A DNA stretch of 64,000 nucleotides from Cannabis sativa (lineage: Eukaryota; Streptophyta; Magnoliopsida; Rosales; Cannabaceae). Position 1 is the stretch's first letter; the number at the start of each line of letters is the position of its first letter. The stretch lies in contig NC_083605.1 in assembly GCF_029168945.1 (NCBI RefSeq), forward strand, positions 23,759,280 to 23,823,279, in the 5' to 3' direction. The position numbers and the translations under genes are program-made. The notes below the pieces were generated by a model that was not told where the DNA came from, did not search any database, and saw only the letters and a list, made by a program, of their open reading frames with translations. Of the stretch, positions 36,028 through 47,375 are shown piece after piece.

Positions 36028-36133
36028 CTGAAAGATAGAAGATCTTTTCAGTGTGGTGAAAGTGTGAGAATAACAAAGTGCCCTCACCCGCATAAAATTC
36101 AGAAAATATAAAGGACTGGCCAGACATCTCTAG
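36028..36133. mobile_element. Tat spacer before hairpin repeats
   Basis: No gene. It precedes the first hairpin unit and its last 40 bases resemble the spacers between later units, so it may be the degraded edge of the array. Confidence 0.4.
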
Positions 36134-36349
36134 AAATGGCTGGGTGTATCTCAGTAACATAATGATCATGTCGCTACATGAGAATTAAGGTAATGAGACA
36201 CACCCACCATTTCAAGAATTCAGTCAGTCCTTGCAAAAGATAAGTCGCAAATCTAAAACTAACTGTGTACATCAAGAAAAGGCTGGGGGTATCCCAGTAT
36301 CCCAAGGAGCATGTGTTCCTCGCATGAGCATTGAGTTAATGGGACACAC
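36134..36349 (+). repeat. Tat hairpin tandem repeats, units 1 and 2 (left part)
   Basis: Unit 1 (36134-36212) is nearly palindromic: about 37 paired positions with six mismatches and one extra base, around a four-base loop CGCT at 36172-36175. Its arms begin AAATGGCTGGGTGT and end ACACCCACCATTT. Unit 2 starts at 36277, 143 bases later, and is cut at 36349 by Tekay element 2. The spacer is about 64 bases. Confidence 0.8.
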
Positions 36350-36844
36350 TGTAAAGACGACTTAGTTTAAATTAGGAAATTAGCAGATAATTAGGGTTTA
36401 ATTATGAAAATTATTTATTGCTATTTAAATAATTATTTATGATGATTTATTTGAATTCAAAATGCATTTTATATGTCATATAAAGAAATTTCATAATTTT
36501 GTATTTTCGGTGCCCGGTAACATTGGAACGCGGCGTATGGCTTAGTAGAATCACATTTTAGTATTTTAGTATAGCGGGGCTGTTTAGTTAGACATTGGGA
36601 ATGTCGAGATTAGTCGGGAATTTAGAGTTTTCCCAAAATACCCTTAGTAATTTTAGAATGGTTTTGTGAGGACAAGGGCATTTTAGTCTTTTTGCTCATA
36701 GGGTATTTTGTCCTTTGTGAGGTTTTAATTTATTTCTATAAATAAGGTTTTTATTGTTTAGTAGCTGATTTAATACAAATAAAGTTAGGTTATAATTTCA
36801 TTTTACAAAAAATTGGAAAGGAAGCAAAAATCATTTTTTCTCTC

Positions 36845-36847
<3 letters not shown>

Positions 36848-36883
<36 letters not shown>
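36848..36883. repeat. (CT)n microsatellite
   Basis: Thirty-six bases of CT repeat in the Tekay 2 5' LTR. The 3' LTR has a much shorter run near 58170-58187, so the tract expanded or contracted after insertion. Confidence 0.9.
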
Positions 36884-36886
<3 letters not shown>

Positions 36887-37329
36887 CGAACTCACCTAGG
36901 GGCAGCTAGGTTTTGATTGGTTTTTCTGCATTTCAAGCTGGTTTAGGGAAGGAATTTGTGATCTCAAGCTCTTGGTAAGTTTCTTGTAGCTTTTGTTGGT
37001 TTCTTGGGTTTTAAGAAAAATGATGTTTTTGCATGAATTGAGTTTTTGTTACTGTGGTGGCTGTGAGTAGTTGTTGTTGTTTTCAGAAGCTTAAATATGT
37101 TTAATTATGTGGATTCAAGCAGGTTGGTTGAGTATTTAGTTAGGTTTAACGAAGTTTGAAGTTTAAACTCAAAACTTAGAGCTTTAATGGTGGATTTTGT
37201 TTCTGTGAATGGGTGGCTGTTTTATTGCTTTAGAAATGTTCATTGGGGTCTAATTAGCAGGTCTGGAGAGTTTTGTGTGGTTTGGGGTTGTTTTGGTGAA
37301 GATATGTAATTTTTTGTGGTTCCTGCACT

Positions 37330-37420
37330 GAACTGGCATTCCGGTTCAGAGAGGCTTGTAAGAACCGGAATTCTGGTTGGCCTCCAGGAACTTTTCCCAG
37401 AACCGGAATTCTGGTTGGGG
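37330..37420. repeat. CCGGAATT palindrome array (Tekay 2, 5' LTR)
   Basis: Three copies resemble AACCGGAATTCCGGTT, each with changes. The 3' LTR (58634-58741) has four related copies including the perfect 16-base palindrome at 58635-58650. The position matches the ACCGGT array of Tekay element 1. Confidence 0.7.
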
Positions 37421-37743
37421 TAGTTTTGGGAACCCTAGTTTTTCCCATTTTCGTGTTATTTAGGGTATTACCATGTTATTAATCGATAGGGAAACTTTTG
37501 GTTTCAGGTTTTAGTCCCCGGGAAGTGATTTAGCGTGTCGTTTATCAGTGTTGTGGTTAATGTGATTTAGGAGCCTGTAATTTGCCGAGCAGATTGTTCC
37601 ACTCAGGTTGACCGACACACTTGAATTTGGAATTGAGGTAAGATTAGTATAACAATATGCATATGTATTTACATGTTTAGCGTGCATGTTAGGAAGCCTG
37701 TTCGACTACATTAGATATGTATGTTGGCTTTTGTACTATCTGA

Positions 37744-37960
37744 CAGTATCACATCGGTACGACTAGAGTATGACTAGCGTACCGAGTATAGGCTGATATT
37801 ATGGTCGATAGTACCGTACTTTTTGACAGTATCACATTGGTATGGTCAGAGTATGATTGACATACCGAGTATAGGCTGATACAGTATCACATCGGTACGG
37901 CTAGAGTATGACTAGCGTACCGAGTATAGGATGTTACTATGTCAAAAGTACCGTCGTACA
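37744..37960 (+). repeat. Tandem hairpin units in Tekay 2 LTR
   Basis: Three units start CAGTATCACAT at 37744, 37827 and 37882. Units 1 and 3 pair GGTACG with CGTACC. Unit 2 pairs GGTATG with CATACC, a compensating change. The 3' LTR carries the array at about 60961-61165. Confidence 0.75.
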
Positions 37961-37999
37961 AACGTTCGAGACTCAGTACTGTGTGGGACACGGGGATTA

Positions 38000-38037
38000 G
38001 GGTTGTGGTCAGGGGTATGGGCGTCTGATCATAACCC
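38000..38037 (+). other. LTR hairpin with GTATGGGCG loop (Tekay 2, 5' LTR)
   Basis: GGGTTGTGGTCAG pairs with CTGATCATAACCC, 13 pairs with two G-U, around a loop containing GTATGGGCG. The stem is unrelated to that of Tekay 1, but the loop and position are the same. The 3' LTR copy is at 61217-61254. Confidence 0.75.
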
Positions 38038-38384
38038 GGGATTTATGTATGTTATATAATTTATGCTTTTCTTACTGCGTCTGTCGACTCACAGTGCTAT
38101 GTTTATGTGTAGGTAAAGGAAAGGCTAAAGTTGAGGAACCATGAGGACGAGCAGATGAAGATTGTACATGTCGGGGCGGTTAGGCCTGGAGCGTACGATC
38201 CTCGGGACATTAGAGCTTTTGCTGTTAGTCGCTGTGCGACAAATGTTTTGTAAATGAATAGCAAACTTTTTGCAAAGTCTTTTGTAAATGGGATCCCGAA
38301 GTATTTTGTATGTAATATTATAAGTATTTAATTAAATAAGCAAAATTTTAATTAATCACGATTTTCATTAACCTCGTTGATTAG

Positions 38385-39877
38385 TGTTAAATGCCAAAAT
38401 ATTACATATTTTATAGTGTAAAAATACAAAATAAAATTAATTCTTTATAATATTTTAAAGAAATTAATGCAATATATTATTATATTGAAAATATTTTATT
38501 TAAGATTAATTTTATCTTTGTTTATAAATAATAATAGTATTTATGGCCTAATTGAGAAAAAGAAATAAAAAGTTAAGAAAATGCATTGTATTTATTTAAA
38601 GAAATACAAATTAATTAAATTTTAAATAAATATTTTCATTAAAATTATTGTGATATATTTTTTGTTGAAAATATTTTGTTTGGATTTAATTTTGTTTGTG
38701 TTTGATTGAGAAAATAGCATTTGTGAAAGAGTGGAAAAGAAATGAAAAAGTGATAAAAATGAGGCCAAAAACTATGAAAAATAGCATTTTTGAAGATAAA
38801 AAACAAAGCCCAAGAAGGAGAGCCCATTTGGCCCAAGCCTCCTCTTCCTCTCCCCACTCTCCTCACGCGCTAGTGGCATGCACGGCCCTTCGTTTGCTGC
38901 ACTCGCCAGCCACGCGGTTGGCCTTCGTTTGGTCCGAGCTCCATCAGCCAAAAGCCACTTTCCACGTGGCTTTCTGTCCTCTCGCCACGTGTCAAGTTGC
39001 ACACCAAAGCCACCAATCCGAGCTTGACACGTGGCACTCCGGTTACAATTTTTTGTATTTACATTTTTACCCACATGCAATTTGAAATAAGTTTAATTGC
39101 GTATTAGTCCTTTTACCCTTCTATAAATAGAAGCTTAGGTTTTTAGAATTTAGTTACAGTTTCAGAGTTTCAGACAGAAAAATCCAGAGAAAACGCTCAG
39201 TTAGTTTACCGCTTTTCTTAGTTAATTTTCTTATGGGTTTTTAAGTTCCCTTATTGTTAAGGTGGACGATGAAACCTAGTGTATTTAATTAAGTATTTAT
39301 TTTTATTTTGATTCTCAGTACAATATATGCTTATGATTTTCGCTTCTTAAAATAATTTCTTTCATCTTTAATATCACGTATTTTTGATAGTTAGAAATTA
39401 TTTATGCTTGGTTCTACATTTTATTAAAAATAATATTCTTTGATTTTTTGTATTTACATTAAATTGTTTCACATTTAATGCTTAGAAGTTATAATTTTAA
39501 AGCAAAGGAAAATCTATTTTTTTATTAGAAAATAATTGGTTTGATTACTGATTAAAGGATGAGAATCAATATAAAGATAAATATTTTTATATACACTTAA
39601 GTGGATTCTCAACCCTTAATAATATCCCAAATATTACTGAAAATATCTGTTACTGTCATTTTTATCATTTAAATACTTTATTTTATTTTGTTACCAAAAA
39701 TCTCACCATTTTCGGGACTAGGTTAGAGTTTTATTAGCTTAGATTAAATTAGTATTTTCTTCGATTTCACGCAATTCCCATGGGTTCGACCTCGTTCTTC
39801 ACAATCTCCATACTACAATAAAGATTCGTGCTCTTGCGAGTTGATAAATGTAAAACGTACCATTTCAGTACACAACA
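38385..39877 (+). mobile_element. Athila 5' LTR (1493 bp)
   Basis: Starts TGTTAAATGCC and ends GTACACAACA. Compared with the 3' LTR it lacks about 79 bases near 38845 and a 12-base stretch near 38888, both in the GC-rich promoter part. Otherwise the two are very similar. Confidence 0.92.
38963..39129 (+). promoter_or_regulatory. Athila 5' LTR promoter: three G-boxes and TATA box
   Basis: CACGTG at 38963-38968, 38986-38991 and 39028-39033, the last within GACACGTGGC, which matches the known ABA-response element type. TATAAATA at 39122-39129 lies about 90 bases further. The first G-box of the 3' LTR is missing here because of the deletion. Confidence 0.65.
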
Positions 39878-39883
39878 AGTTTT

Positions 39884-39900
39884 TGGCGCCGTTGCCGGGG
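39884..39900 (+). other. Athila primer binding site (tRNA-Asp type)
   Basis: TGGCGCCGTTGCCGGGG starts six bases after the LTR. It is the primer site typical of Athila elements. Confidence 0.88.
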
Positions 39901-40020
39901 ATCTGCAAGAAGAAAAACTACTTTAATTCAGGTTGGTATAATTCTTCTACTAATTTTTATATTATATATATATATATATATTATATATTACGTTTCTTAG
40001 TAACGAAATAAAATATATAT

Positions 40021-40066
<46 letters not shown>

Positions 40067-40519
40067 AAACGTAAACTGATATATATAAACTTTATTATAT
40101 ATTATTATTATATTTAATATTAATATATTATTATATATTATTTATTATTATGTACATTATTTAACTGTTAAGAAAAGTATATTATTATTATAATTATATA
40201 TAATACAATATATATTATTAATTATAATTAACATTAATATTTATAATTCTGTCAAATTTATACATATTATTTATTTCTCGTTATATTTTAAATTCAGTTT
40301 TTATTTCCCGCTATATATACATATTATTTATTTCTCGCTATATTTTAAATTCAGTCTTTATTTTACGCACTTATATGGTAGGCACCGCCTCCTAATTTTT
40401 CCTGTTATTTTAATTTTTGTGATACTTGGTGTATGATTCGCTGGGAACGAAATTCTAAAAATCGTTTGGTAAAAAAAAAATTATTGTGGGTTGAAATTAA
40501 AAGTGAAAATTCTGACATC
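39901..40519 (+). mobile_element. Athila leader
   Basis: Very AT-rich untranslated stretch with a (TTA)n run at 40027-40065, TA runs near 39961-39990 and a short repeat TTATTTCTCG/CTATATTT around 40265-40365. No gene is seen. Confidence 0.7.
40027..40065. repeat. (TTA)n microsatellite
   Basis: Thirteen uninterrupted TTA units in the Athila leader. Confidence 0.9.
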
Positions 40520-42187
40520 ATGGAACCAAATCAAGTAAATGTGGAAGAAAAAACTCTTATTGATCATTTTTCTCCCATTTCTGCTAATCCACCATCATCC
40601 AATATTTTTCCTGAAACAAATGCTACACATTTTGAGCTGAAACCTTCCATAATTCAACTTTTGCCATCTTTTTATGGGTTAGGTAAAGAGGATCCATACA
40701 TGCATGTGAAAGATTTTTTAGAAATTTGCTCTACATTTAGATTTCAAAATTTTTCTGATGAATCTGTTAGGCTTAGACCTTTTCCATTCTCATTAAAAGA
40801 TAAGTCTAAAGCCTGGTTAAATTCACTCCCAGCCCGATCTATTTCTACTTGGGATGAATTAGTTAATAAATTTTTGTCCAAATTTTTTCCAATGTCCAAA
40901 ACGGATAATATTAGGAGAGAAATCTCCGAATTTTATCAGAAAGATCACGAAGAATTTTATGAATGTTGGGAAAGATTTAAAGATTTATTGCTAAAATATC
41001 CACACCATGGTTTTGAGAAATGGAGATTGGTAAAATACTTTTATGATGGATTATCTCCTTCAAACCGACAAATGGTACAATCAATGCACACTGGAAAATT
41101 TTTGCAATTTAGAGGGGATGAGGCTTGGGAGTCTCTTGAGAATCTTTCTGTAAATTCTCAACAGTGGAATTGCCAAGATCCTAGATCGAAAGCTTCCAAC
41201 ACACCTAAGAGAGGTGAAATTTACGATGTCAAAGATGACGTAGATATTAAAACATCATTAACAAATATAACTAGGAGAGTTGAAGCTATGTCATTAAGTC
41301 AATCCATGAATACTCCTACACATAGGAATGAAATTTGTTCCTTATGCTATAGTACAAGTCATAGTGCCCAGTCCTGTCCATCATTGCCTATATACCAAGA
41401 GTCATTTTCTGAAGAAGTGAACGCTCTTCAAACTTATGGGAAATCATCTGATAGCCCATTTTCTCAATCCTACAATCCAAATTGGAGAAATCATCCAAAT
41501 TTTTCATGGAGACAGAACCAGCCTCCAATGAATCAAGGGCACCAGTACAACACGCCCAATCAGAGTCAAGCCCAACCTAATATGCCATATCCTCAACAAC
41601 AAAGAAAACCATCTTTAGAGGATACACTACAACAGTTTATGCAAACCACCCAACAAGCTTTACACACAAATTCTCAATCCCTGTTAAAGCTTGAAACACA
41701 AATGGGTCAGCTTGCTACTGCTGTAGCTGAAAGGGAAAAGGGAAAACTTCCCAGTCAACCCATTCCAAATCCAAAGAGTCAGTACGAGGTAAGTACATCT
41801 AGACCTACTGAAGAAGCTAAATCAATTTCTATCCTTAGGTCTGGAAAAATTATTGAAAAACCTGATTACATACCTCAAACTGATGCTGAAATAAACAAAG
41901 ACTCATTGAAAGAAAATGAAAAGAGTCAGCCTGAAAGTTCACATTCCAAAGACTCGGTTGAAGAATCGAGTCAAACTTTACCGTTCATTCCAAAAGCTCC
42001 ATTCCCACAAAGATTGCTCCCGATCAAAAGAGGTAGTCAGTATGGTGACATCTTAGAGGTATTCAAACAAGTAAGTATAAATATCCCTTTCTTAGATGCC
42101 ATTAAGCAAATACCTGCCTACTCTAAATTCTTGAAAGATTTGTGTACTGCAAAAAGAAACACAAATGTTTCGAAAAAGGCATTTTGA
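40520..42187 (+). CDS. Athila gag (nearly intact, closed by an in-frame TGA)
   Basis: I take ATG at 40520 (MEPNQVNVEEKTLIDHF) as start; the open frame reaches back to 40433 without typical Gag text. The capsid region includes LPSFYGLGKEDPYMHVKDFL, RPFPFSLKDKSKAWLNSLPA and YEIS-like FPMSKTDNIRREI, as in Athila Gag. A zinc knuckle CSLCYSTSHSAQSC follows, then a Gln/Asn/Pro-rich linker. Gag coats the RNA in the particle. The frame ends at TGA 42185-42187 and continues in the same frame into protease, so the TGA is either a recent nonsense mutation or the gag-pol boundary. About 555 residues. Confidence 0.85.
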   Translation: MEPNQVNVEEKTLIDHFSPISANPPSSNIFPETNATHFELKPSIIQLLPSFYGLGKEDPYMHVKDFLEICSTFRFQNFSDESVRLRPFPFSLKDKSKAWLNSLPARSISTWDELVNKFLSKFFPMSKTDNIRREISEFYQKDHEEFYECWERFKDLLLKYPHHGFEKWRLVKYFYDGLSPSNRQMVQSMHTGKFLQFRGDEAWESLENLSVNSQQWNCQDPRSKASNTPKRGEIYDVKDDVDIKTSLTNITRRVEAMSLSQSMNTPTHRNEICSLCYSTSHSAQSCPSLPIYQESFSEEVNALQTYGKSSDSPFSQSYNPNWRNHPNFSWRQNQPPMNQGHQYNTPNQSQAQPNMPYPQQQRKPSLEDTLQQFMQTTQQALHTNSQSLLKLETQMGQLATAVAEREKGKLPSQPIPNPKSQYEVSTSRPTEEAKSISILRSGKIIEKPDYIPQTDAEINKDSLKENEKSQPESSHSKDSVEESSQTLPFIPKAPFPQRLLPIKRGSQYGDILEVFKQVSINIPFLDAIKQIPAYSKFLKDLCTAKRNTNVSKKAF

Positions 42188-45100
42188 ACGGAAGAAGTCA
42201 GCTCCATAATTCAATATAAAAGTCTTGTTAAACACAAAGATCCGGGGTGTCCCACCATTCCTTGTATTATTGGTGATCATGTGATTAACAAAGCTTTACT
42301 TGATTTAGGAGCTAGTGTGAATTTATTGCCTTATTCTGTTTATAAGCAACTTGGTCTAGGGGAACTGAAACCAACATCTATGACACTTCAGTTAGCTGAT
42401 CGTTCTGTGAAAATTCCTAGAGGTGTCATAGAAGATGTTTTGATTAAGGTAGATAAATTTTATTTTCCTGTTGATTTCATTGTTCTTGATACTCATTTTG
42501 TTGAAGACATAAGTGCTCAAATTCCGATCATTTTGGGTAGACCATTTTTAGCCACATCAAATGCAATCATCAACTATCGTAATGGTGTTCTTAAATTATC
42601 ATTTGGAAATATGACTGTTGAGTTGAATGTTTTTAATGTTGCTAATAAATCTGTTGATTGCGATGATGTATATGAGGTAAATTTTATTGATTCTGTCACA
42701 CAAGATTTCATGCTAAACAAAGAAAATTCTTTTGAAAATTGTGTAAGTCATTTTGGTATGAATTTTGAAAGTTCTTTTGATAGTGTAAATTCTTTGTTAG
42801 AGTCTACACCATTGATAAACACAAAAGAGTGGAACACCAAAGTTGAGTCAATTGAACCCTTTCGCCAATTAGAATCACAGTCACTCCCTGAACCACCAAA
42901 GTTAGATCTAAAGGTTTTACCTGAAGATCTAAAATATGCATTCCTAGGAGAGTCAGAAAGCTTCCCTGTTATCATCGCATCTGCGTTAGACAAAAAACAA
43001 GAAGAGAAATTGGTACAAGTTCTTAAGAGTCACAAAGAAGCCATAGGGTGGACGATGGCTGACATCAAAGGAATTAGTCCTTCGGTGTGCATGCATCAAA
43101 TCCATTTAGAAGAAAATGCAAAGCCATCCCGTGAGTGTCAAAGAAGGTTAAATCCAAATATGAAAGAAGTAGTGAGAGATGAAATACTTAAAACATTAGA
43201 TGTGGGTATTATATACCCGATTTCTGATAGTTCATGGGTCAGTCTGATCCATGTTGTTCCTAAGAAGTCTGGAATTACTGTAGTCAAGAATGCAAACGAT
43301 GAATTAATCCCCACTGAAATCCAAACTGGATGGAGAGTGTGCATTGACTACAGAAAACTGAATAGCCTCACCAGAAAAGACCATTTCCCATTACCCTTCA
43401 TTGATCAAATGCTTGAAAGATTAGCTAGTCACGAGTACTACTGTTTTCTCGATGGTTACTCGGGATACAACCAAATCGCGATAGCACCCGAGGATCAAGA
43501 AAAGACCACCTTCACATGTCCTTATGGAACATTTGCTTATCGACGCATGTCTTTTGGCTTATGCAATGCACCTGCGACGTTTCAAAGGTGTATGATTGCA
43601 TTTTTTTCTGATATGGTTGAACATTTTATGGAAATCTTTATGGATGATTTTTCTATTTATGGATCTTCTTTTGATGAATGTTTACACCACCTGTCTCTTG
43701 TCTTGATTCGTTGTAAAGAAAAGAATTTAGTGCTAAATTGGGAAAAATGTCATTTTATGGTAAAACGTGGAATTGTCTTAGGACATGTGATTTCATCTGA
43801 GGGAATAGAAGTTGACAAAGCTAAAGTTGATCTTATTTCAAAACTTCCACCACCTAAAACTGTGAAAGAAATTAGATCATTCTTAGGTCACGCCGGTTTC
43901 TACCGGAGATTCATAAAAGACTTTAGCAAAATTTCACGGCCTCTGTGCCATTTACTTGGAAAAGATAATGCATTTGTTTTTGATCATGATTGTCATATTG
44001 CTTTTGAGAAATTGAAAACTATGCTAACTACTGCACCCATTATTCAACCTCCTGATTGGAACCTTCCTTTTGAAATAATGTGTGATGCTTCTGATTATGC
44101 TATAGGAGCTATCTTAGGGAAAAGAATTGATAAAATACCACATGTTATTTCCTACTCTAGCAAAACTCTAAATGATGCTCAGTTGATATTATTCCACAAC
44201 TGAGAAAGAATTGCTTGTTGTAGTCTTTGCCTTAGAAAAGTTTAGGTCTTATCTGTTAGGATCTAAAATAATTGTGTATTCTGATCATGCTGCTTTAAGA
44301 TATCTTTTGTCAAAGAAAGATGCAAAATCACGTTTAATCCGTTGGATACTTCTTTTACAAGAGTTTGATCTAGAAATTCGTGATAAAAAGGGGTCTGAAA
44401 ATGTTGTTGCTGATCACTTATCTAGGCTAGTTATTGAAACTAGTAAAGAGCCTACCCCTATCACCGAAACTTTTCCTGATGAACAATTGATGCATGTTTC
44501 TTCTCTGCCTTGGTATGCTGACATTGTGAATTATCTTGTTACTGGTGAAATACCATCTCACTGGTCTAAACAAGATAAAAATAAATTTTATTCTGAGGTG
44601 AAAAATTTTATCTGGGATGATCCATACTTGTTTAAATATTGTCCTGATCAGATAGTACGTAGATGTATCCCGAATTGTGATCAAACTAAAATCATATCTT
44701 TTTGTCATGATCATGCCTGTGGAGGCCATTTCAGTAGTAAAAAGACTGCTGCAAAAATTTTACAATGTGGTTTTTATTGGCCCACAATTTTTCGTGATAC
44801 ATATGCATACTGTAAAGCCTGTGAACGTTGTCAAAAGTTAGGAAGTCTGTCTAGAAGAAACATGATGCCTTTAAACCTATTCTTATTATTGATGTATTTG
44901 ATGTTTGGGGTATTGATTTTATGGGACCTTTTCCTAACTCGTTTGGAAATTTGTATATTCTTGTTGGAGTTGATTATGTTTCAAAATGGGTCGAAGCTGT
45001 TGCATGTCACACAAACGACCACAAAGTGGTGGTTCGTTTCTTGAAAGAAAATATTTTTTCCCGTTTTGGCACACCACGTGCTATCATTAGTGATGGAGGT

Positions 45101-45802
45101 ACACATTTTTGTAATAAGCCATTTGCACATCTCATGAAAAATTATGGCATTACACACAAAGTCACTACACCATATCATCCTCAAACTAGTGGTCAAGTTG
45201 AAATCTCCAATAGGGAAATAAAGCACATCCTAGAAAAAACAGTCAACCCAACTAGGAAAGATTGGTCCCTGAGACTAACTGATGCTTTATGGGCATATCG
45301 TACTGCATACAAAACTCCCATTGGAATGTCACCTTACCGCCTAGTGTATGGAAAAGCCTGTCATTTACCTGTAGAGTTAGAGCATAGAGCCTTTTGGGCA
45401 ATTAAACAACTGAATTTTGCTCTAGACAAAGCGGGAGAGAAAAGAAAGCTCCAATTAAATGAATTGGAAGAACTGAGAAATGATGCTTACGATTGTGCAA
45501 AAAGTTACAAAGAACGTACAAAGTTGTATCATGATAAGAACATCTTGCGAAAAGATTTCTCCACTGGTCAGAAAGTTCTTTTATACAACTCTCGCCTTCA
45601 TCTGTTTCCCGGTAAGTTACGTTCTAAATGGACTGGTCCATTTACTGTTCGTACTGTTTTTCCTCACGGAGCTGTTGAAATTGAAAATTCTAAAACTGGA
45701 AACATATTCAAAGTCAATGGACAACGGTTGAAACCATTTTTAGAATTAACACCACCTGAAGTGGAGGAAACACTCCTTCACGATCCAATTTACCAAGGTT
45801 AG
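42188..45802 (+). pseudogene. Athila pol (protease, RT, RNase H, integrase), two frameshifts
   Basis: Protease: KALLDLGASVNLLPYSVY. RT: WRVCIDYRKLNSLTRKDHFP, MSFGLCNAPATFQRCM and the catalytic IFMDDFSIYG, the FMDD form usual for Athila. RNase H: FEIMCDASDYAIGAILG, then [10 protein letters not shown] and [11 protein letters not shown]. Integrase: [18 protein letters not shown] ... CKACERCQ finger, [25 protein letters not shown] and [16 protein letters not shown]. It reads in three frames: 42281-44203, 44211-45044 and 44921-45802, with one-base offsets near 44190 and 44880. Ends at TAG 45800. Apart from these it is well preserved, so loss of function is recent. Confidence 0.92.
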
Positions 45803-47375
45803 TGAATTCTTTCACTACTGGTCCTATCTTTAATTGCTTTCTTTATTTTTCAGTATTTTAGTTTATTTTCTGTCATTTGTTTTTTAAAAAATTAACATCT
45901 ATCACTGTGCATATTCTCCGTTTTTTTCGGTTCTCATCTCATGTTCTTATCATATACATATTTAGACATTGAGGACACTGTCTCATTTTAGTTGGGGGTA
46001 CTGAGTATATTCTTGAGTTAAGTTCGATAAATTTCTTACCTTTTTGAAAATTTTGAGTCAAATTCTGTTGCTAATTATGTTAATAAATAAATATTGTGTT
46101 AGACTAGTTTATACTATATTTAGTTACTTAGATAGTAATTCCAGTAAAAATTGCACAAATCAAACATATGATTTGACTGTTTTTAACACATTTAATTGAG
46201 AAAAATCTTAAGTTAAAAACTTTCATTTTTTGTGAGAAGTGAGAATTGAGAAAACGACTTTTTGAACATATATTGATCTTCTGAATTGGTAAAATCGAAA
46301 TTTTTGAAATTTAAAAATATGACAATTACTAGAGGGATACTTTTTTTTTAGAATTGAGCCTAATTGTAAATTTATTATCTTTATATTTTCTTATCACATG
46401 TTGCCTCTTGTTAAAAAAGAAAAAAGAAAAAAAAAGAATATAAATATATATATTGTGGATATTGCCCTTAAAAAAAATACATATATATCACATAAAGAGT
46501 AATATCTTACATACTATATACCAAAAACAAAAAACAAAAAACAAAAAAAAAACAAAAAACAAGAGCAACATTTCTCTGTCAGCGTAGCTTGGTCAAAATT
46601 CAAAAGATACTAGAGAAAATTTTGCTATGGTAAATAGTTATTGTGGATATTGCCCTTAAAAAAAATACATATATATCATATAAAGAGCAATATCTTAGTT
46701 TTAATCATTTAGCAAAGTAAAATATATATATATATATATCGGTAAAAATATATATGCATATATAATATATATATAGAAAAAAAATAATATATCATCATCA
46801 ATCAAAAGAGACTTTGCTATAGTTTATTTTTCGTAAATTTTAGTCACCAAATACAAAAAAAAAAAAAAACAAAAAGAAGAAGAAGAAAAATCGTTGTTTA
46901 TTTCTTTATTTTGGCTCTAGGTATTGTAATGAAATCCCGAAAGTAACTTGTCATTTGAATTTTAAAATATTTTTGATTAGCCTATCTATGGGTCAATAAT
47001 TGTTTACATTGTTCGTCCTAAAAATCTTTATCCATTTGAGCATCAATTAATTTACCTTTCCAACTCCTAGAGTGACAACCCTTCCTCCTTTCAAATATTT
47101 CAATACCTGTGAGGATTTGGAGTTGAGACTTTTTACTTTAAAGATTTTTCAATATTATTTGTGTTATGGATTAAAGCAAAGAATATGATTTGAAACACAC
47201 ACACAAAATCTGGAATTATATCTATTGTAATTTTTTTTATATAGTATTTTCTAGAGTTTACACCACTATTTTATTTTGTTTCGATTAGTTAGAGTTTGTT
47301 TGATTTGTTCATTTTGGTAATATTTTGTTATCCGCTTGAATTGTTAGGGACTAGCAATAAGCTAGTTGCGGGTTG
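45803..47375 (+). mobile_element. Athila 3' non-coding region
   Basis: About 1.57 kb without a credible frame where many Athila elements carry an envelope-like gene. A conserved-looking stretch ACATTGAGGACACTGTCTC followed by TTAGTTGGGGGTACTGAG lies at 45965-46005. A 59-base direct repeat occurs at 46451-46509 and 46639-46697. TA runs (46723-46740, 46766-46795) and A-rich low-complexity parts (46518-46562, 46855-46890) fill the rest. Confidence 0.7.
46451..46697. repeat. Direct repeat pair in Athila 3' region
   Basis: TATTGTGGATATTGCCCTTA and the following 39 bases at 46451-46509 recur with two changes at 46639-46697, a spacing of 188 bases. Confidence 0.8.

Larger units (their letters stand above)
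36350..38384 (+). mobile_element. Tekay 2, 5' LTR, left part
   Basis: With 48955-49016 it makes a 2097-bp LTR, split by Athila at the site ATTAG (38380-38384). It holds a (CT)n tract, an array of CCGGAATT palindromes (37330-37420), three hairpin units (37744-37960) and the loop hairpin at 38000-38037. Confidence 0.92.

Noticed and set aside
36134..36349. CRISPR-like array (repeat plus spacer)
   Set aside because: The spacers are related to each other, there are only three units, and the context is a plant retrotransposon.
40433..40519. Upstream extension of the Athila gag frame
   Set aside because: The extra 29 residues are lysine/asparagine-rich leader translation; ATG at 40520 gives a start typical for Gag.
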